Source of the DNA: Conchocele bisecta
Lineage: Eukaryota > Mollusca > Bivalvia > Lucinida > Thyasiridae
NCBI GenBank assembly: GCA_029237695.1
Contig: CM055267.1
Coordinates: forward strand, 13,871,105-13,935,104
DNA length: 64,000 nt
Direction: 5' to 3'
The notes under the pieces were generated by a model. That model had not been told where the DNA came from, ran no database searches, and saw only the letters and a list, made by a program, of their open reading frames with translations. The translations under genes and the position numbers were made by a program. This document shows positions 33,595-43,180 of the stretch, piece after piece; within the stretch, counting starts at the first letter, position 1, and the number at the start of each line of letters is the position of its first letter.

Positions 33595-36500
33595 ATGTCT
33601 ACCATAAAGCAAATGAGAGAGCAAGCTAAGAGTTGGGGAATTTTCCCTAAGAGGTTTGAGACTCAAGAAAGATATAGCAGATAGGATAAGTGACGCGCGA
33701 GCCATCGTCTACGAGGAGAGGCTGCGACGTGCGGTTTCGACCGGACGACTGCCCGCTGACCCTGAAAAACGCTCCGAGAAATTGGAGAACGAGACGACGG
33801 CCAGTCTGCGCGCCACTGCTTACGCGCAGCGTGTAAAAGAAGATCCCAGCGCGCGTAGAAAACCACTATTCAAGGCGTACTACAATAAGATTTATCAAGG
33901 GTTGGTTGGGAGACCTCCTAAGAGTAGGAGAGATATCGCCAGAGCTTTGGTGGAGGAGGGTCCCAGGATTCTCGCCGAAGAAGCCGAAGTTAGGGAAACT
34001 GTTGATAGGGGTAGGAGGAAGATAGTATGGACTTTCGAGAGGGGGGTAGATGGGGAGATCGCTAATCGCATAATGAATAAAATTCGTCCAGAGATGACCA
34101 CCGGCGTGTTATCTGAGGTATTCGTGCTCGTATCGTATTAGGAACATAGAGACCGACGCTACTATGATCTATCACAAACAATCAAAGGGCAGTCCGTGGA
34201 TAAAACGAGATCGCCAAAGCCGAGAGTTGGATATCCGATAGAGAGAAAGGTCGAATGGACATCGACAAAGTTGATAGACAAACACAAATGGACCTTCGTT
34301 CGTTGGATATCGGTCGAGGTGAAGATGATCATCGACGCTCAACAACTTCTCATGGGAGCGGGAAAACTCCCAGACTGGTTAAGACAGAAAAAGGGAATGT
34401 ATTCCGTCGACACGTACGACGACTACTTGTGTCTGTTTAGGTGCATAGCCATCCACCGTGGAGGGAGACCAGACCGCTGTTGTGAGGAATGCACGAACTC
34501 TAGCTAACGAATATCTCGGTCACGATAACGGACCGGATAGTAAGGGAATTCCCTTGAAAGATATTAAGAAGGTCGAAGAGCACTTCAAGATGGGCATTCG
34601 CGTGTACGAGCCCACCGACGAGGAGTGTGGTATCTCATGAAGGTTCCGGCAAATTACGATGTGGTTGGGGAGAAGACAATGACGATAGGAATGTTTGGAG
34701 GTCACTCTTTCCTCATAACGAACCTCCGCAAGATGACGAACGAGTACGGGTGCTCCGGATGCCAACAACGGTTCACAAAGTCGTGTAACATGCACAGGCA
34801 CGCGACCACCTGCATGGGTGGGAAGACCGTGGTGACATGTCCAGGTAAGATCGTAGAGAGACCACAGTCTGCATACGAGAAGGCGTTCTATCCCAAGGGG
34901 TCAGCGAGCGAGAGATCGATTCAATGGTTGAGCAGAGAAGAAGAGAGATTGGGAAAGCACATACATCACGCGAGATGCGGTCACGGTGGAGAGAGGTGGG
35001 TGGCCGGCGATCCTGTCGATGGATATTGTCACGAGACCAAGACCGTGTTTCAGTTTCACGGATGCTACTGGCACGGGTGTCCGATTCATCACGGTAATAC
35101 AGCGCTGTATATGAGGTACAGGAAGACGAAAAATTCGAGACGCCAAGATAAGGAGGCGGGTTACGAGCTGGTGGTGATGTGGGAGTGCGAGTGGTTGAAT
35201 GAGGAATAATCCTACTATCCACAATCACCGCGCGAGGAGGAGACGACTCTGTACCCTCACCAGATAGTCTATGACTTCGAGGCGTATCATCGACAAGTCA
35301 AAAACCACTCAACCCACCAAAGACCTGACCTTCGAGGTCGAGCACGTTCCTATATCTGTGTCTTTGGGGGATACGATGCATGAAGGGATAACCACATCTG
35401 CGAACGAGATCCTGACACGCTAGTCGAGAAGTTCGTGACGAGCTACAGATGAGAGGCAAGGCAATCAGGGAGGGGGTTAGGAAGAAGTATCTGCCGGCCG
35501 ATATAGATATGCTATCGAAGTCCTCAGCAAGCAAAGATTGTCTCTTGGATTGACCAAGTCCCCGGTGGTGGGGTTCAACTGTAGCAGGTACGACCTGAAC
35601 CTCATCAAGCAGTACTTTGTCGAGAAGTTGGCGGCCACCGTGACTAAGGTGATGGTCGGAAAGAGAGCCAGCACGACGATGTTTCTGTTTACCCCGGAGT
35701 TTAGATTTCTCGACATCATCCAGTATCTGGGACCCGGTACCACGTACGACCGGTGGGTTAAGGCGTACGACTGTAAAAACGATAAAGTCTCACTTCCCGT
35801 ACGAGTGGTTCGATAGCGCGGACAAGATCGACCCATCCGGGGGCTGCCAGACATTCCCGAGTGGTTACTCGAAGTTGAAGGGTGAGTTCCTACTGTCGTT
35901 GTCCGAGTGGAAAGAGTGTAAGAAGGTATTCCAAGAAAATGGATGAAGACGTTCAAGGAATGGTTGCACACTACAACGACTTGGATGTCGGACCGTTCCT
36001 AGAGGCTCTAACTAAGATGACGGAGTTCTACAGAGGAAGAGGTGTGGATATACTCAAGGATGCTGTGTCTCTGCCCGGTGTTTCCCTTCAGTACCTACTT
36101 CGTGGGACGATCGATGGGAAGGCGGACACACCCGAGCTGTGGTCACCGAAGTCTGAAACTTATGAGATGATGAAGCAGGGATTGGTCGGTGGTCCGTCCA
36201 TAGTGTTCTCCAGATACGCAGAGGCTGGCAGGTCGACGATCAGGGGTCAGGTAGGTAGTCGGGAGGAGAAGATGTGCAAGGCGGTGATGGGGTACGACGC
36301 CAATGCACTGTATCTGTCTACCCTGTCGAAAGACATGCCGTGCGGGGAGGAGACGATATGGACGTGTGACGACCCGGAAAGACAGTCGTATATAGACTGT
36401 TTCGTGAGGAAGGTCAGGAGTGAAAAGTGGTTCGGATTTGCGGAGTTGGATATAGAGGTCCCGGAAACGTTGAGAGACAAGTTCTCGGAAATGTCACCGC

Positions 36501-37543
36501 TGTTCGTTAATCAAGAAATCGATGAGAACGATGTTCCGCAGCACATGAAGGATTACCTGGCCAGTACCGGGAGGAAAAGGGTCGAAGGACAGAGAAAGCT
36601 CGTGGGGGCAATGTCCGCGAAGAAGATGATCATATACTCCCCACTGCTAAAGTGGTATCTGGAGCACGGTCTGATCATCAAGGCGGTGCATAGGGTGATA
36701 GACTACACGCCCGGCAAACCGTTTCAGTGGTTCGTGGAAGAGGTCACCGCTGCCAGACGGACGGGGGACGTAGACAAGAGCAAGACGGTGTTGGCGGAGA
36801 TATTCAAACTGGTTGTCAACGCGTGTTGTGGCAAGCTAATAGAGGCACAAGAGAGACACCTGAACACCACATATACGAAGGATGAGAAGACTGTCGACCG
36901 GGCACTGAGGTCGGCGTGGTTCGAAGACCTGGAGGAGATTGGGGAGGCTTACGAGATATCGAGCAGGAAGACTCGAGTGGTGATCAACAGACCGTTTCAG
37001 TGTGGCATAGCGGTCTACCAGTTGGCCAAGCTCCGGATGCTGGAGTTCTACTACGATTTCTTGGACAAGTACGTGGATCGCGGAGATTTCGAACTGATAC
37101 AGATGGACACTGACAGCATGTACTTCGCGCTGTCGGAGAAGACGCTGGCGGCGGTGGTGAGAAAGAATATGAAGAGAAAGTTTAATAAGGAGAAGACCGA
37201 GTGGTTGGCGTGGGACGCGTGGAGCAACAGAACTCCGGGATTGTTCAAGCTGGAATTCGAGGGAGATAGAGCCATCGCTCTGTGTAGCAAGTGTTACTAC
37301 GTGAGTGGTGATGGAAAATCTAAGCACTCGGCCAAGGGGATGTCGAAGAGATCTAACGATCTGACTTGGGGAAGAAGGTATAAGAGTGCTCTCGAAGGGG
37401 GTAGGGATATGGCGGAGAACAGGGGATTCCGAATGATTAACGGGGTGATGAAGACGTACTGTCAACAAAAATTAGGACTCTCGGCGTACTACGACAAGAG
37501 GAGAGTGATGGAAGACGGGTTGCACACAGAGCCTATAGGATAG
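33595..37543 (+). pseudogene. polB: Protein-primed family B DNA polymerase (pPolB)
   Basis: Replicates the element by protein priming. The coding region is spread over overlapping open pieces (33595-33684, 33656-34141, 34196-34507, 34458-34640, 34625-35209, 35538-35816, 35882-37543), about 1,300 codons in all, normal for Polintons. Visible in order: a D-x-C-x-F-R...H stretch (YDDYLCLFRCIAIHRGG, about 34408) typical of the Polinton amino-terminal region; a C2H2 finger (CSGCQQRFTKSCNMHRH, about 34755); an endonuclease-like VFQFHGCYWHGCP (35045); exonuclease motif I YDFEAY (35270); motif II VGFNCSRYDLN (35571); motif III YNDLDV (about 35974); polymerase motif A YDANALYLSTL (36294); motif B NACCGK (about 36818); motif C MDTDSMYFAL (37102); and KCYYVS (37289). 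Catalytic aspartates are present. The start at ATG 33595 is chosen because the TIR-linked element ends just before it. At least six frameshifts break it; stops within pieces are rare. Confidence 0.93.
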
Positions 37544-37586
37544 GTAAAAAAAAGAACTCTGAAAAAAGGATAGAATACTAAAGACT

Positions 37587-38570
37587 CTAACGATCCGGGG
37601 GTAACTGGGTGTCAGAAGGCACCATAAGAAGTTCTTCGCGAACAAAACCGCGAGATGGACCATCAGTCAAATAATAGAGCACGGGCTCATCAGGTTTGGT
37701 AATAGAGCGATCCAGATGATATACATTCATTGACCACACGGGATCAGTCGCGCGGCGGCTGCCACCTTCGAGCTCTCCCGGTTGATAGAGGTACCGGACG
37801 TCAATATCTGATGGAAGCCGCTGCTCCTCTAAACCAACGGGTCGCCCGCGCGAGACGGCAGAGGGCTTGCTCGTCACCCTTTTAAACTTGATAGCATCTA
37901 CAGGCTTCTTACCTATCAATCTGGTCACCTCTCCGTTCAGTGCGGAGACCACGGCGGGCAGTCTGGCCACCCACTCGGTCGACCGTGAATGGGGGTCTAC
38001 AAGTTCTTTGGCGTAATTGGTGTCCGAACAGTCTCTCAGCCAGGGTTCGATTGAAGCGTTCCACGATCCCCTGGTCCCGGTGGATGTTGACGCGGCCGCG
38101 TCTGATAGAAACTTTATGCTTAGACAATAGATGAGAGACCGCGCCATGAACTCGCGGCCGGGATCGACCTGGAGAAGATTCGGCCATTTGAGAGGACTCC
38201 TCTTATATATTCGGGAAAGAGCCTCGGACACTTCCTTAGACTCTTTAGTGGCCAACGGCTCAGCCCCCTTATAACGACTCGCTACGTCAACGATTGTCAG
38301 TGCGTACTTGTACGTTTTTAGCGACCGACGCGATCGTGAGGGAGAAACAGGAGATCCGCTTGGTGAACTTGGTTCGGCACCGGCACGTCGAATTCGGGCG
38401 CGGAATATTGTGAGGCGCGGGTAAATAGATCTGCCAGATGGCCTGCTTCTTGAGCCATTCCTTGACAGCGTTTTCTGAAACCTTGGGCGCCGCGAGGTTC
38501 TTGATGGCCGCGAGTCCCTTCCAGTACCGCGTGGACTATAGTATGTATTCGACAGCTGCGCGTTAGTTTG
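37587..38570 (-). pseudogene. int: Retroviral-type DDE integrase of Polinton
   Basis: Integrates the element. Pieces in different minus-strand frames show a YYSPRG start (about 38540), a basic helical segment with KQAIWQIYLPAP (about 38430), a first catalytic aspartate in a DLLFLPHD-type stretch (about 38350), the second in LLQVDPGREF (about 38165), the glutamate in GIVERFNRTL (about 38050), then the carboxy part YLYQPGELEGGSRRATDP (about 37790) and PVLYYLTDGPSRGFVREEL (about 37660), a conserved chromodomain-like end of Polinton integrases. Length about 330 codons, normal. At least three frameshifts. It is convergent with polB, 44 bp apart. All three catalytic residues can be seen, in different frames. 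Confidence 0.92.
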
Positions 38571-38919
38571 GTATCAAGTTTTGCGCGTGTTCATCGTATG
38601 CGAATATTCTAATATATCGGACAATCTCCAACATGCCCTCGCCAGTTCGTCCGGTAACTGCGTCGTTTAATAATAAACCTTTGTTGGAAGTTTCGCTGCA
38701 GCCCCAATCGCGTTGGGTTGGAACAGGAGAGGGGAAATCTAATTCATCCAATCTCGATTGGGAGGAATCTAACATCCGCTTTGCGAAAAGGGTGGCCGCT
38801 TTTTCGTCCTCGAGACAATCTCGGGCCAGATAACATACTCTTTGCAACCAGGTAAAACGATGTTTTTGGGCAGTGTAGCCTACATCGATCATAGCGTTAT
38901 AAAGTTCGTCAACTAACAT
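38563..38919 (-). CDS. Unrecognised 118-residue Polinton protein
   Basis: An intact ORF starts MLVDELYNAMIDVGYTAQKH and ends EHAQNLIPN. It is mostly helical and charged in appearance (FTWLQRVCYLARDCLEDEKA) with no transmembrane span or motif I can name. An AT-rich leader precedes the ATG. Its stop overlaps the beginning of the integrase region. Its first residues resemble those of the small membrane protein starting at 39621 (MLVNALYHAVVIS). It contains two of the CCAAT...ATTGG palindromes in its reading frame (38703-38717 and 38748-38761). Confidence 0.65.
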   Translation of the reverse strand: MLVDELYNAMIDVGYTAQKHRFTWLQRVCYLARDCLEDEKAATLFAKRMLDSSQSRLDELDFPSPVPTQRDWGCSETSNKGLLLNDAVTGRTGEGMLEIVRYIRIFAYDEHAQNLIPN

Positions 38920-38967
38920 CGTTCTATATATATATTTATAAAAAATAAAAAAAATGTTTTTAATTAA

Positions 38968-39325
38968 TTAATTTAAAATCTCGATTGAATAATAGCCGAC
39001 GAGACCCACCACACCCATTCCCACGACGATGAACGCGATCTCGCGGTCTTTTTGGGGCTCTGATGGTACATAGAAATCTGAAAGTTGGGGCTCGGGATCC
39101 ATTGGATCGAGACTTTTGTGCGGATATTGCCAGCGCGTACTCGCTGGTTGGCTTCTTCAACGTTCTGAAAAGTTTGCGCGGCGTGATTTTCGCGGCGAAG
39201 CTCTTCATTGACCCAGTCCAGATGGGCGGTTCGTTTTTTCGACCACGCTTCCTTTGCGCTATTGAGTTGTTCTAACAGCTAAATCGTGACGCTTAACGCT
39301 CCTCATCCACGTTCGAGCTTTTCAT
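38968..39325 (-). pseudogene. Small Polinton protein, coiled region plus C-terminal TM
   Basis: Starts at ATG 39325 (MKSSNVDEE). Pieces in successive frames give a charged helical middle (EAWSKKRTAHLDWVNEELRR) and, in the last frame (38968-39102), MDPEPQLSDFYVPSEPQKD followed by a hydrophobic span REIAFIVVGMGVVGLVGYYS and a short tail. The same layout (helical body, LSDFY...S-E-x-Q-K-D, single carboxy-terminal span) is one I associate with small conserved Polinton proteins of unknown function. Three or so frameshifts. The final 44-codon piece alone is an open frame too short for standard ORF lists. It may be a minor virion or membrane protein. Confidence 0.6.
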
Positions 39326-39420
39326 TTTAGAGAATATAAAGTTGCTACCGCTGAACGCCAATGCGTTTACAAGCGCCACCACCTACTATTACTGCGATTG
39401 AAGCCATTTATTTCCATATA

Positions 39421-39621
39421 TTAACTGGTAGAAATTTCAGCTTTAACTAGATAAATCTCGGGTCCAAACTGCGGCGCTACATCTAAAGTCGCGAGCCCTG
39501 CGTCTCTCACAGTAAAGTCCAATTTGGGAGTGGACCCTCCTAGGGTCATCTTTGATAGTCGAGCATACCCGATACTGAAAACAGATATCACCACGGCGTG
39601 ATAAAGCGCATTCACTAACAT
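39421..39621 (-). CDS. Small membrane protein, 66 residues
   Basis: Intact ORF beginning MLVNALYHAVVISVFSIGYA, an amino-terminal hydrophobic helix, followed by RLSKMTLGGSTPKLDFTVRD and a short tail ending in STS. Similar short proteins with an LYHA-type hydrophobic start occur in animal Polintons. The last 15 residues may be out of frame through an indel, because the preceding GLATLDVA looks like the start of a second hydrophobic stretch. Function unknown. Confidence 0.65.
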   Translation of the reverse strand: MLVNALYHAVVISVFSIGYARLSKMTLGGSTPKLDFTVRDAGLATLDVAPQFGPEIYLVKAEISTS

Positions 39622-39674
39622 TTACCATCTTGTTCAGCCATTGTTATAAATTATTGCTATAAAAGGGATCGCGA

Positions 39675-40210
39675 TCAATGTTTAAATGGGGCGCATCCAA
39701 ATTCAACATTGTTGATGATTGTGTTTAGTAACTTTCTTCTGAACACTGCTGGTTGTTTTTTCTGGTATTTCCACACGCACAGGGCACCAACAACTGCCAG
39801 ACTACCACCAACAAACCAACTCCAATTCGTGAATAGGGGTTCAGTCAAACTCCAACGGGAGTTTGGTATTGGGTGACAAATTCAAAGAATTTGGGTGTGC
39901 TTCCAATTCGTGAATTTGGGGTGTTGTTGTACTCAACTCTGTCTTCAGATGTTTTGCTGTCTCCGTCCCCATCAATTCAGGAATTTGCTGCAACCCCAAT
40001 CTCGATTGGAGTTTAGCCTCTCGAAGCTCGGCGAGTATTTTAATCTTGTTTAACTTTTCGGGTGGCAGCCGCCGCCCTCCCAGCTGCCTGTCTTTTGGGA
40101 TTTTTTATATGTGGTATGTCATCCAGTGGCGGAGTAACACTCTGGTTCGATTGTGTTGGAGCAATCGGGTTCAACTCCGTCACTCTCGTGGGTGTGTCTT
40201 GTGTCATCAT
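39675..40210 (-). pseudogene. NPKRxAAG-motif protein with C-terminal TM
   Basis: ATG at 40210 opens MMTQDTPTRVTELNPIAP; the same frame runs through PPLDDIPHI and KNPKRQAAGRAAATRK, a basic motif I associate with a conserved small Polinton protein. A second frame carries KLNKIKILAELREAKLQSRL and the third carries a transmembrane segment (WSWFVGGSLAVVGALCVWKY) and a basic tail ending at 39675. At least two frameshifts. The middle contains five or six small palindromes (39822-40009), so much of its linker is palindrome-derived. Likely a virion-associated membrane protein, by analogy with minor proteins of related viruses; inference only. Confidence 0.6.
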
Positions 40211-40230
40211 TTATAATATTAATATAGAGC

Positions 40231-40760
40231 TTATAGGTTCGTGGGCATATATGTCCAAATTGACAGTGTTTCTTTACCCGTGGTCAACGCGGTTGTCAGC
40301 GGAGCTAAATACATTCCAAACTTGTGATAAATTGAGCAGCAGGTTTGTTTTCTAAGAGTGTGTTCTATAAAAGGGTCAGTCTCTAGATCGTGAATCAACC
40401 CTTCGTGTTTGGAATAGGGAGAAGTCTACTAACGGCGGTAGCGTACAAATGAATAGCCGCCGATCCAAGAGTTTTTGTCATCTCTGCTCCCAATTGGATT
40501 CGTATCGCGCATACATTTTATCAATCTCCGCATCTGACATCTTATCCACCTGAAAAAACTGTGAGACGCCTACCTAGATAATGCTCCGATTGTCCCCCAG
40601 CAACCAGCGCAGCTAGCCGCTCTCGTCGCGCCGCATTTTCATTTTCATTCGGAGTCGTTGCACTCAACCCAGATCCCGATTGCTCTGTCGGATCATTATT
40701 GTTGCAGTCGGGAGTTGAGGTTTCTTCTATTAGCTGATCGAGAAGTTCGTCGCAGTTCAT
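40231..40760 (-). pseudogene. Conserved Polinton protein of unknown function
   Basis: ATG 40760 (MNCDELLDQLIEETSTPD) follows directly after the AT-rich upstream element at 40763-40782. The frame runs through ARRERLAALVAGG; then, in other frames, KMSDAEIDKMYARYES, MTKTLGSAAIHLYATAVSRL and FGMYLAPLTTALTT, ending at 40231. The MSD-x-EID-x-MYARYE and KTLGSAA blocks are ones I recognise as recurring in animal Polintons without assigned function. Three frameshifts. The frame is also open upstream to 40904, adding a hydrophobic segment (SFVASIMVIISIGWCAWQYV). That may be a separate small membrane protein or a longer amino-terminal form. Confidence 0.6.
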
Positions 40761-40762
40761 TT

Positions 40763-40782
40763 TTCTTAATTTTTTCAAAATT
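40763..40782 (-). promoter_or_regulatory. AT-rich palindromic upstream element
   Basis: CTTAATTTTTTCAAAATTAG immediately upstream of ATG 40760. The same motif occurs at 41093-41110, 41744-41760 (before the ATPase), 43098-43115 (before the capsid gene) and, as TAATTTTAAGAAAATTA, at 43156-43175 and 46548-46568 before plus-strand virion genes. Confidence 0.55.
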
Positions 40783-40904
40783 AGTAATTTAACTATTCTA
40801 ACAACTCTCATCACTTTAACATATTGCCAAGCGCACCACCCGATACTTATGATCACCATTATGCTCGCAACAAAGCTCGCAGCGGAGCACCAAATTGTTA
40901 ACAT

Positions 40905-41065
40905 TGTTAACCATTGTTAAGCATTTGTTCAGCATTATTCAGCATTTGTTCAGCATTTGCTAAGCATTGTTCAGCAATTGCTAAGCATTGTTCAGTATTT
41001 GTTCAGCATTGTTCAGCAATTGCTAAGCATTGTTCAGCAATTGCTAAGCATTGCAATAGCTTATT
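40905..41065. repeat. 21-bp tandem repeat between Polinton genes
   Basis: AGCATTGTTCAGCAATTGCT and AAGCATTTGTTCAGC-like units repeat about seven times. TTGCTAAGCA and TGTTCAGCAA alternate. The plus-strand ORF over it (CSAIAKHCS repeats) is a by-product. Confidence 0.85.
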
Positions 41066-41120
41066 ACTTTGCAATTTTCCTAATTTTATAATTTTCCTAA
41101 TTTTTTCAAAATCGTTAGAT

Positions 41121-41709
41121 TTAGTTGATAACTTTATAAGCAGTTGGTTGATCAGTCTTTAGAAGAAGCTTGGCGTGCTTAGTTTCGGAAAGCATCTGTC
41201 GAACCTCCAGGCGCTCCTCGCGCGTTGGGATAACGTCATTCTCCCGAAGACAGTCATCGAATGAGTCTCGGTCCTTGCAGTGAAATAGGGCGACCCATTT
41301 CGTTTGCTCGCGCAGATCCTTGAGGACGGCATTGTATTTTTGAGTGGATATCCATACGCTTTGCCTCGCATGGCGGCCAGAAAATGCGAGCTCGGAGAGC
41401 ATGTCCTTCTTTTTGGTCATCGCCGCCTTGGCTGAGCGTTAAATCGTCAATCACGTATAGGGTGGGCTCGCCCTGAAATATTTGGTATAAACCACGCAAC
41501 CAATCGTGAAGCCTATCACCGGGGTCAATAACGTATACCTCAGGGTCGGTCCATATCCACGGGCACCGCTGATAAGTATCGTTGTGCCGCACAGTGGGAC
41601 ATAGGATCACAATGTGACGAAAGGCATCGCGGTAGGATCCCTCGAGTAAGTTGAGGATGAAAACCGTTTTTCCACATCCTGTCTGCCCACTATATGGCGG
41701 AGTGAGCAT
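41121..41709 (-). pseudogene. atp: FtsK/HerA-type DNA-packaging ATPase
   Basis: Polinton packaging ATPase of the A32-like FtsK/HerA group, expected to load DNA into capsids. Walker A is SGQTGCGKTVF near the start (about 41680), Walker B-type TLYVIDDL (about 41455) with adjacent acidic residues, then MLSELAFSGRHARQSVWIS (sensor region, about 41380) and LREQTKWVALFHCKDRDSF (about 41300), ending LLLKTDQPTAYKVIN. I choose ATG 41709; the AT-rich element and a CCAATCGTGAATTGG palindrome lie directly upstream. One frameshift near 41430 separates the Walker-B part from the rest, and the segment just before Walker A looks a few residues short. Length about 200 codons, normal. Confidence 0.93.
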
Positions 41710-41799
41710 CTCCAATCGTGAATTGGTATTGATTGCTAGATTTCTTAATTTTTTCAAAATTATGTATTAATAAATCGTTAGAATGATTTTTTTATTAAA

Positions 41800-43095
41800 T
41801 CAGTAGATCGCTGATACGTATCGACCATCTTCGATGTTGAGTTGTGCGTCTGTAATTATATATAAGTACACGTTCAATGGCCCGGCTCCGTCCGCCTCTT
41901 TGGTTATCTGGATCGTCACACCCTCACTAGCGTTCTCACATTGGCGTCCGCTACCGTGTATTTGGTCATCGTCGCTGGCTCGCATGTCTAGCCATAACGC
42001 GTATTTGGTATTCAGGAACTCCGCGAGGGAGACGGCCGAGAGATGCAGGTCTTTAGCAACTGCTGCAACCTCCGGAGAGCGCTTAGATCCGGCAGCAAAC
42101 TGCTTTCTTACTTCATCCCACTGCTGGTGCGCGCGAAGACCCGCGCTGTAGAGTTGATTGGGGACTCCCTCGATCGTCACCTCTACCTTCGTGATTTTGG
42201 GGTTAAAGAATCTGTCGGTTTTTCTAGCACCGAACGCGAACCGAGCATCCTCGAACAACATCAGTATACCTTTCATCGAGCGGGCGGGTACGTTGACGTT
42301 AATATTCCACAATGTGTCGCTTTTGTTTTTTCGGCATCTTGCGATGGCGAAGAACTCGGTCGTAAAGTATGGCAAAGCGCCCGCGTACTGGGTTTCTGAT
42401 CAATCGCGCTAGTTCGTCGGGCATCGTGACCATGTCGTACTCCAGCGAAACATATCGATCGTATACGTCGATAAACTGGTCGGTGGCTATGAGAACTCGG
42501 CCGTAGTCGTTGAACGTTAGTTCGTATTCGAGGCGGTCAGCCAAAGCACTCTGATAGTAGGGCATGTGACTCTCTAGCAACTCAAAGTCGAGCGGAATGT
42601 AGAAGCGGTTGCCGTAAGCGCCCGCGACCGCGTTGTCACACGCGTTGTTATCTGCCTTGTTAGCAGCCCCGATTCTAGTTTGGTTACGTTTTTTTTTATT
42701 TTGCTGGTGTCAATACCTTGATAGACGCGTTTTCAAGCTCGTGTGACGTCTTCCACAGGTCCTGATAGCAATGTAGACGTCGCTGTCGTCGATCGACATC
42801 ACCTCATTACCAGAAATCTTTATCATGGTCTTCTTGACGATGGCGCGACCCAGGTTCTGAACTACGGTTCGGTCCGCGTCCGTCGATGTAGCGAAATAGT
42901 GAAAGCGAGCGAACAGTACCAGGAACAATGACGTCGTTAGCTCCGAGGTTGGGGAAGCGACTAAGAGCTGCTGGTTCTGGTCGATCGTAGATGGGTTGTT
43001 CGTAATAACGACACTCTGTCTCACCTTTTGCCCCGAGGGGCTCACGCAGTCTGCGGTAAGGATTGAGTTTGCGACCGTAATTGACTCGAAGACAT
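41800..43095 (-). pseudogene. mcp: Major capsid protein (double jelly-roll type)
   Basis: Polinton major capsid homologue. ATG 43095 (MSS) lies directly after an AT-rich upstream element. Minus-strand pieces: 42710-43045 (SPSGQKVRQSVVITNNP, LVLFARFHYFATSTDADR, EVMSIDDSDVYIA), 42299-42580 (SHMPYYQSALADRLEYELTF, VSLEYDMVTMPDELARLI, AILYDRVLRHR) and 41800-42375 (DTLWNINVNVPARSMKGIL, MLFEDARFAFGA, NPKITKVEVTIEGVPNQLYS, SEGVTIQITKEADGAGPLNV, ending NIEDGRYVSAIY). Together about 430 codons, as in other Polinton capsid proteins. At least three frameshifts. A jelly-roll fold is a family property; I cannot fold it here. Confidence 0.9.
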
Positions 43096-43180
43096 AATTA
43101 ATTTTTTCAAAATTATTGAAACTATTAAACCCGTATGGTTTTGTCTTTAATACATAATTAATTTTAAGAAAATTATAAAT
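43096..43180. promoter_or_regulatory. Divergent intergenic region between capsid and plus-strand gene
   Basis: These 85 bases separate two divergent ATGs. It has one AT-rich element facing each way: AATTTTTTCAAAATTATT towards the capsid gene and AATTAATTTTAAGAAAATTA towards the gene at 43181. Confidence 0.6.

Noticed and set aside
33412..33684. 90-residue ORF starting in the left TIR
   Set aside because: Its first 60 codons are TIR and upstream-element sequence; only the part from ATG 33595 reads as the polymerase start.
34773..35228. Minus-strand 151-residue ORF
   Set aside because: Antisense shadow of the polymerase gene; serine/arginine-rich composition follows from the opposite strand.
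36836..37468. Minus-strand 210-residue ORF
   Set aside because: Antisense to the polymerase palm domain with motifs A-C on the plus strand; no independent signal.
40914..41162. Plus-strand ORF with CSAIAKHCS repeats
   Set aside because: Produced by the 21-bp tandem repeat; antisense to the gene order.
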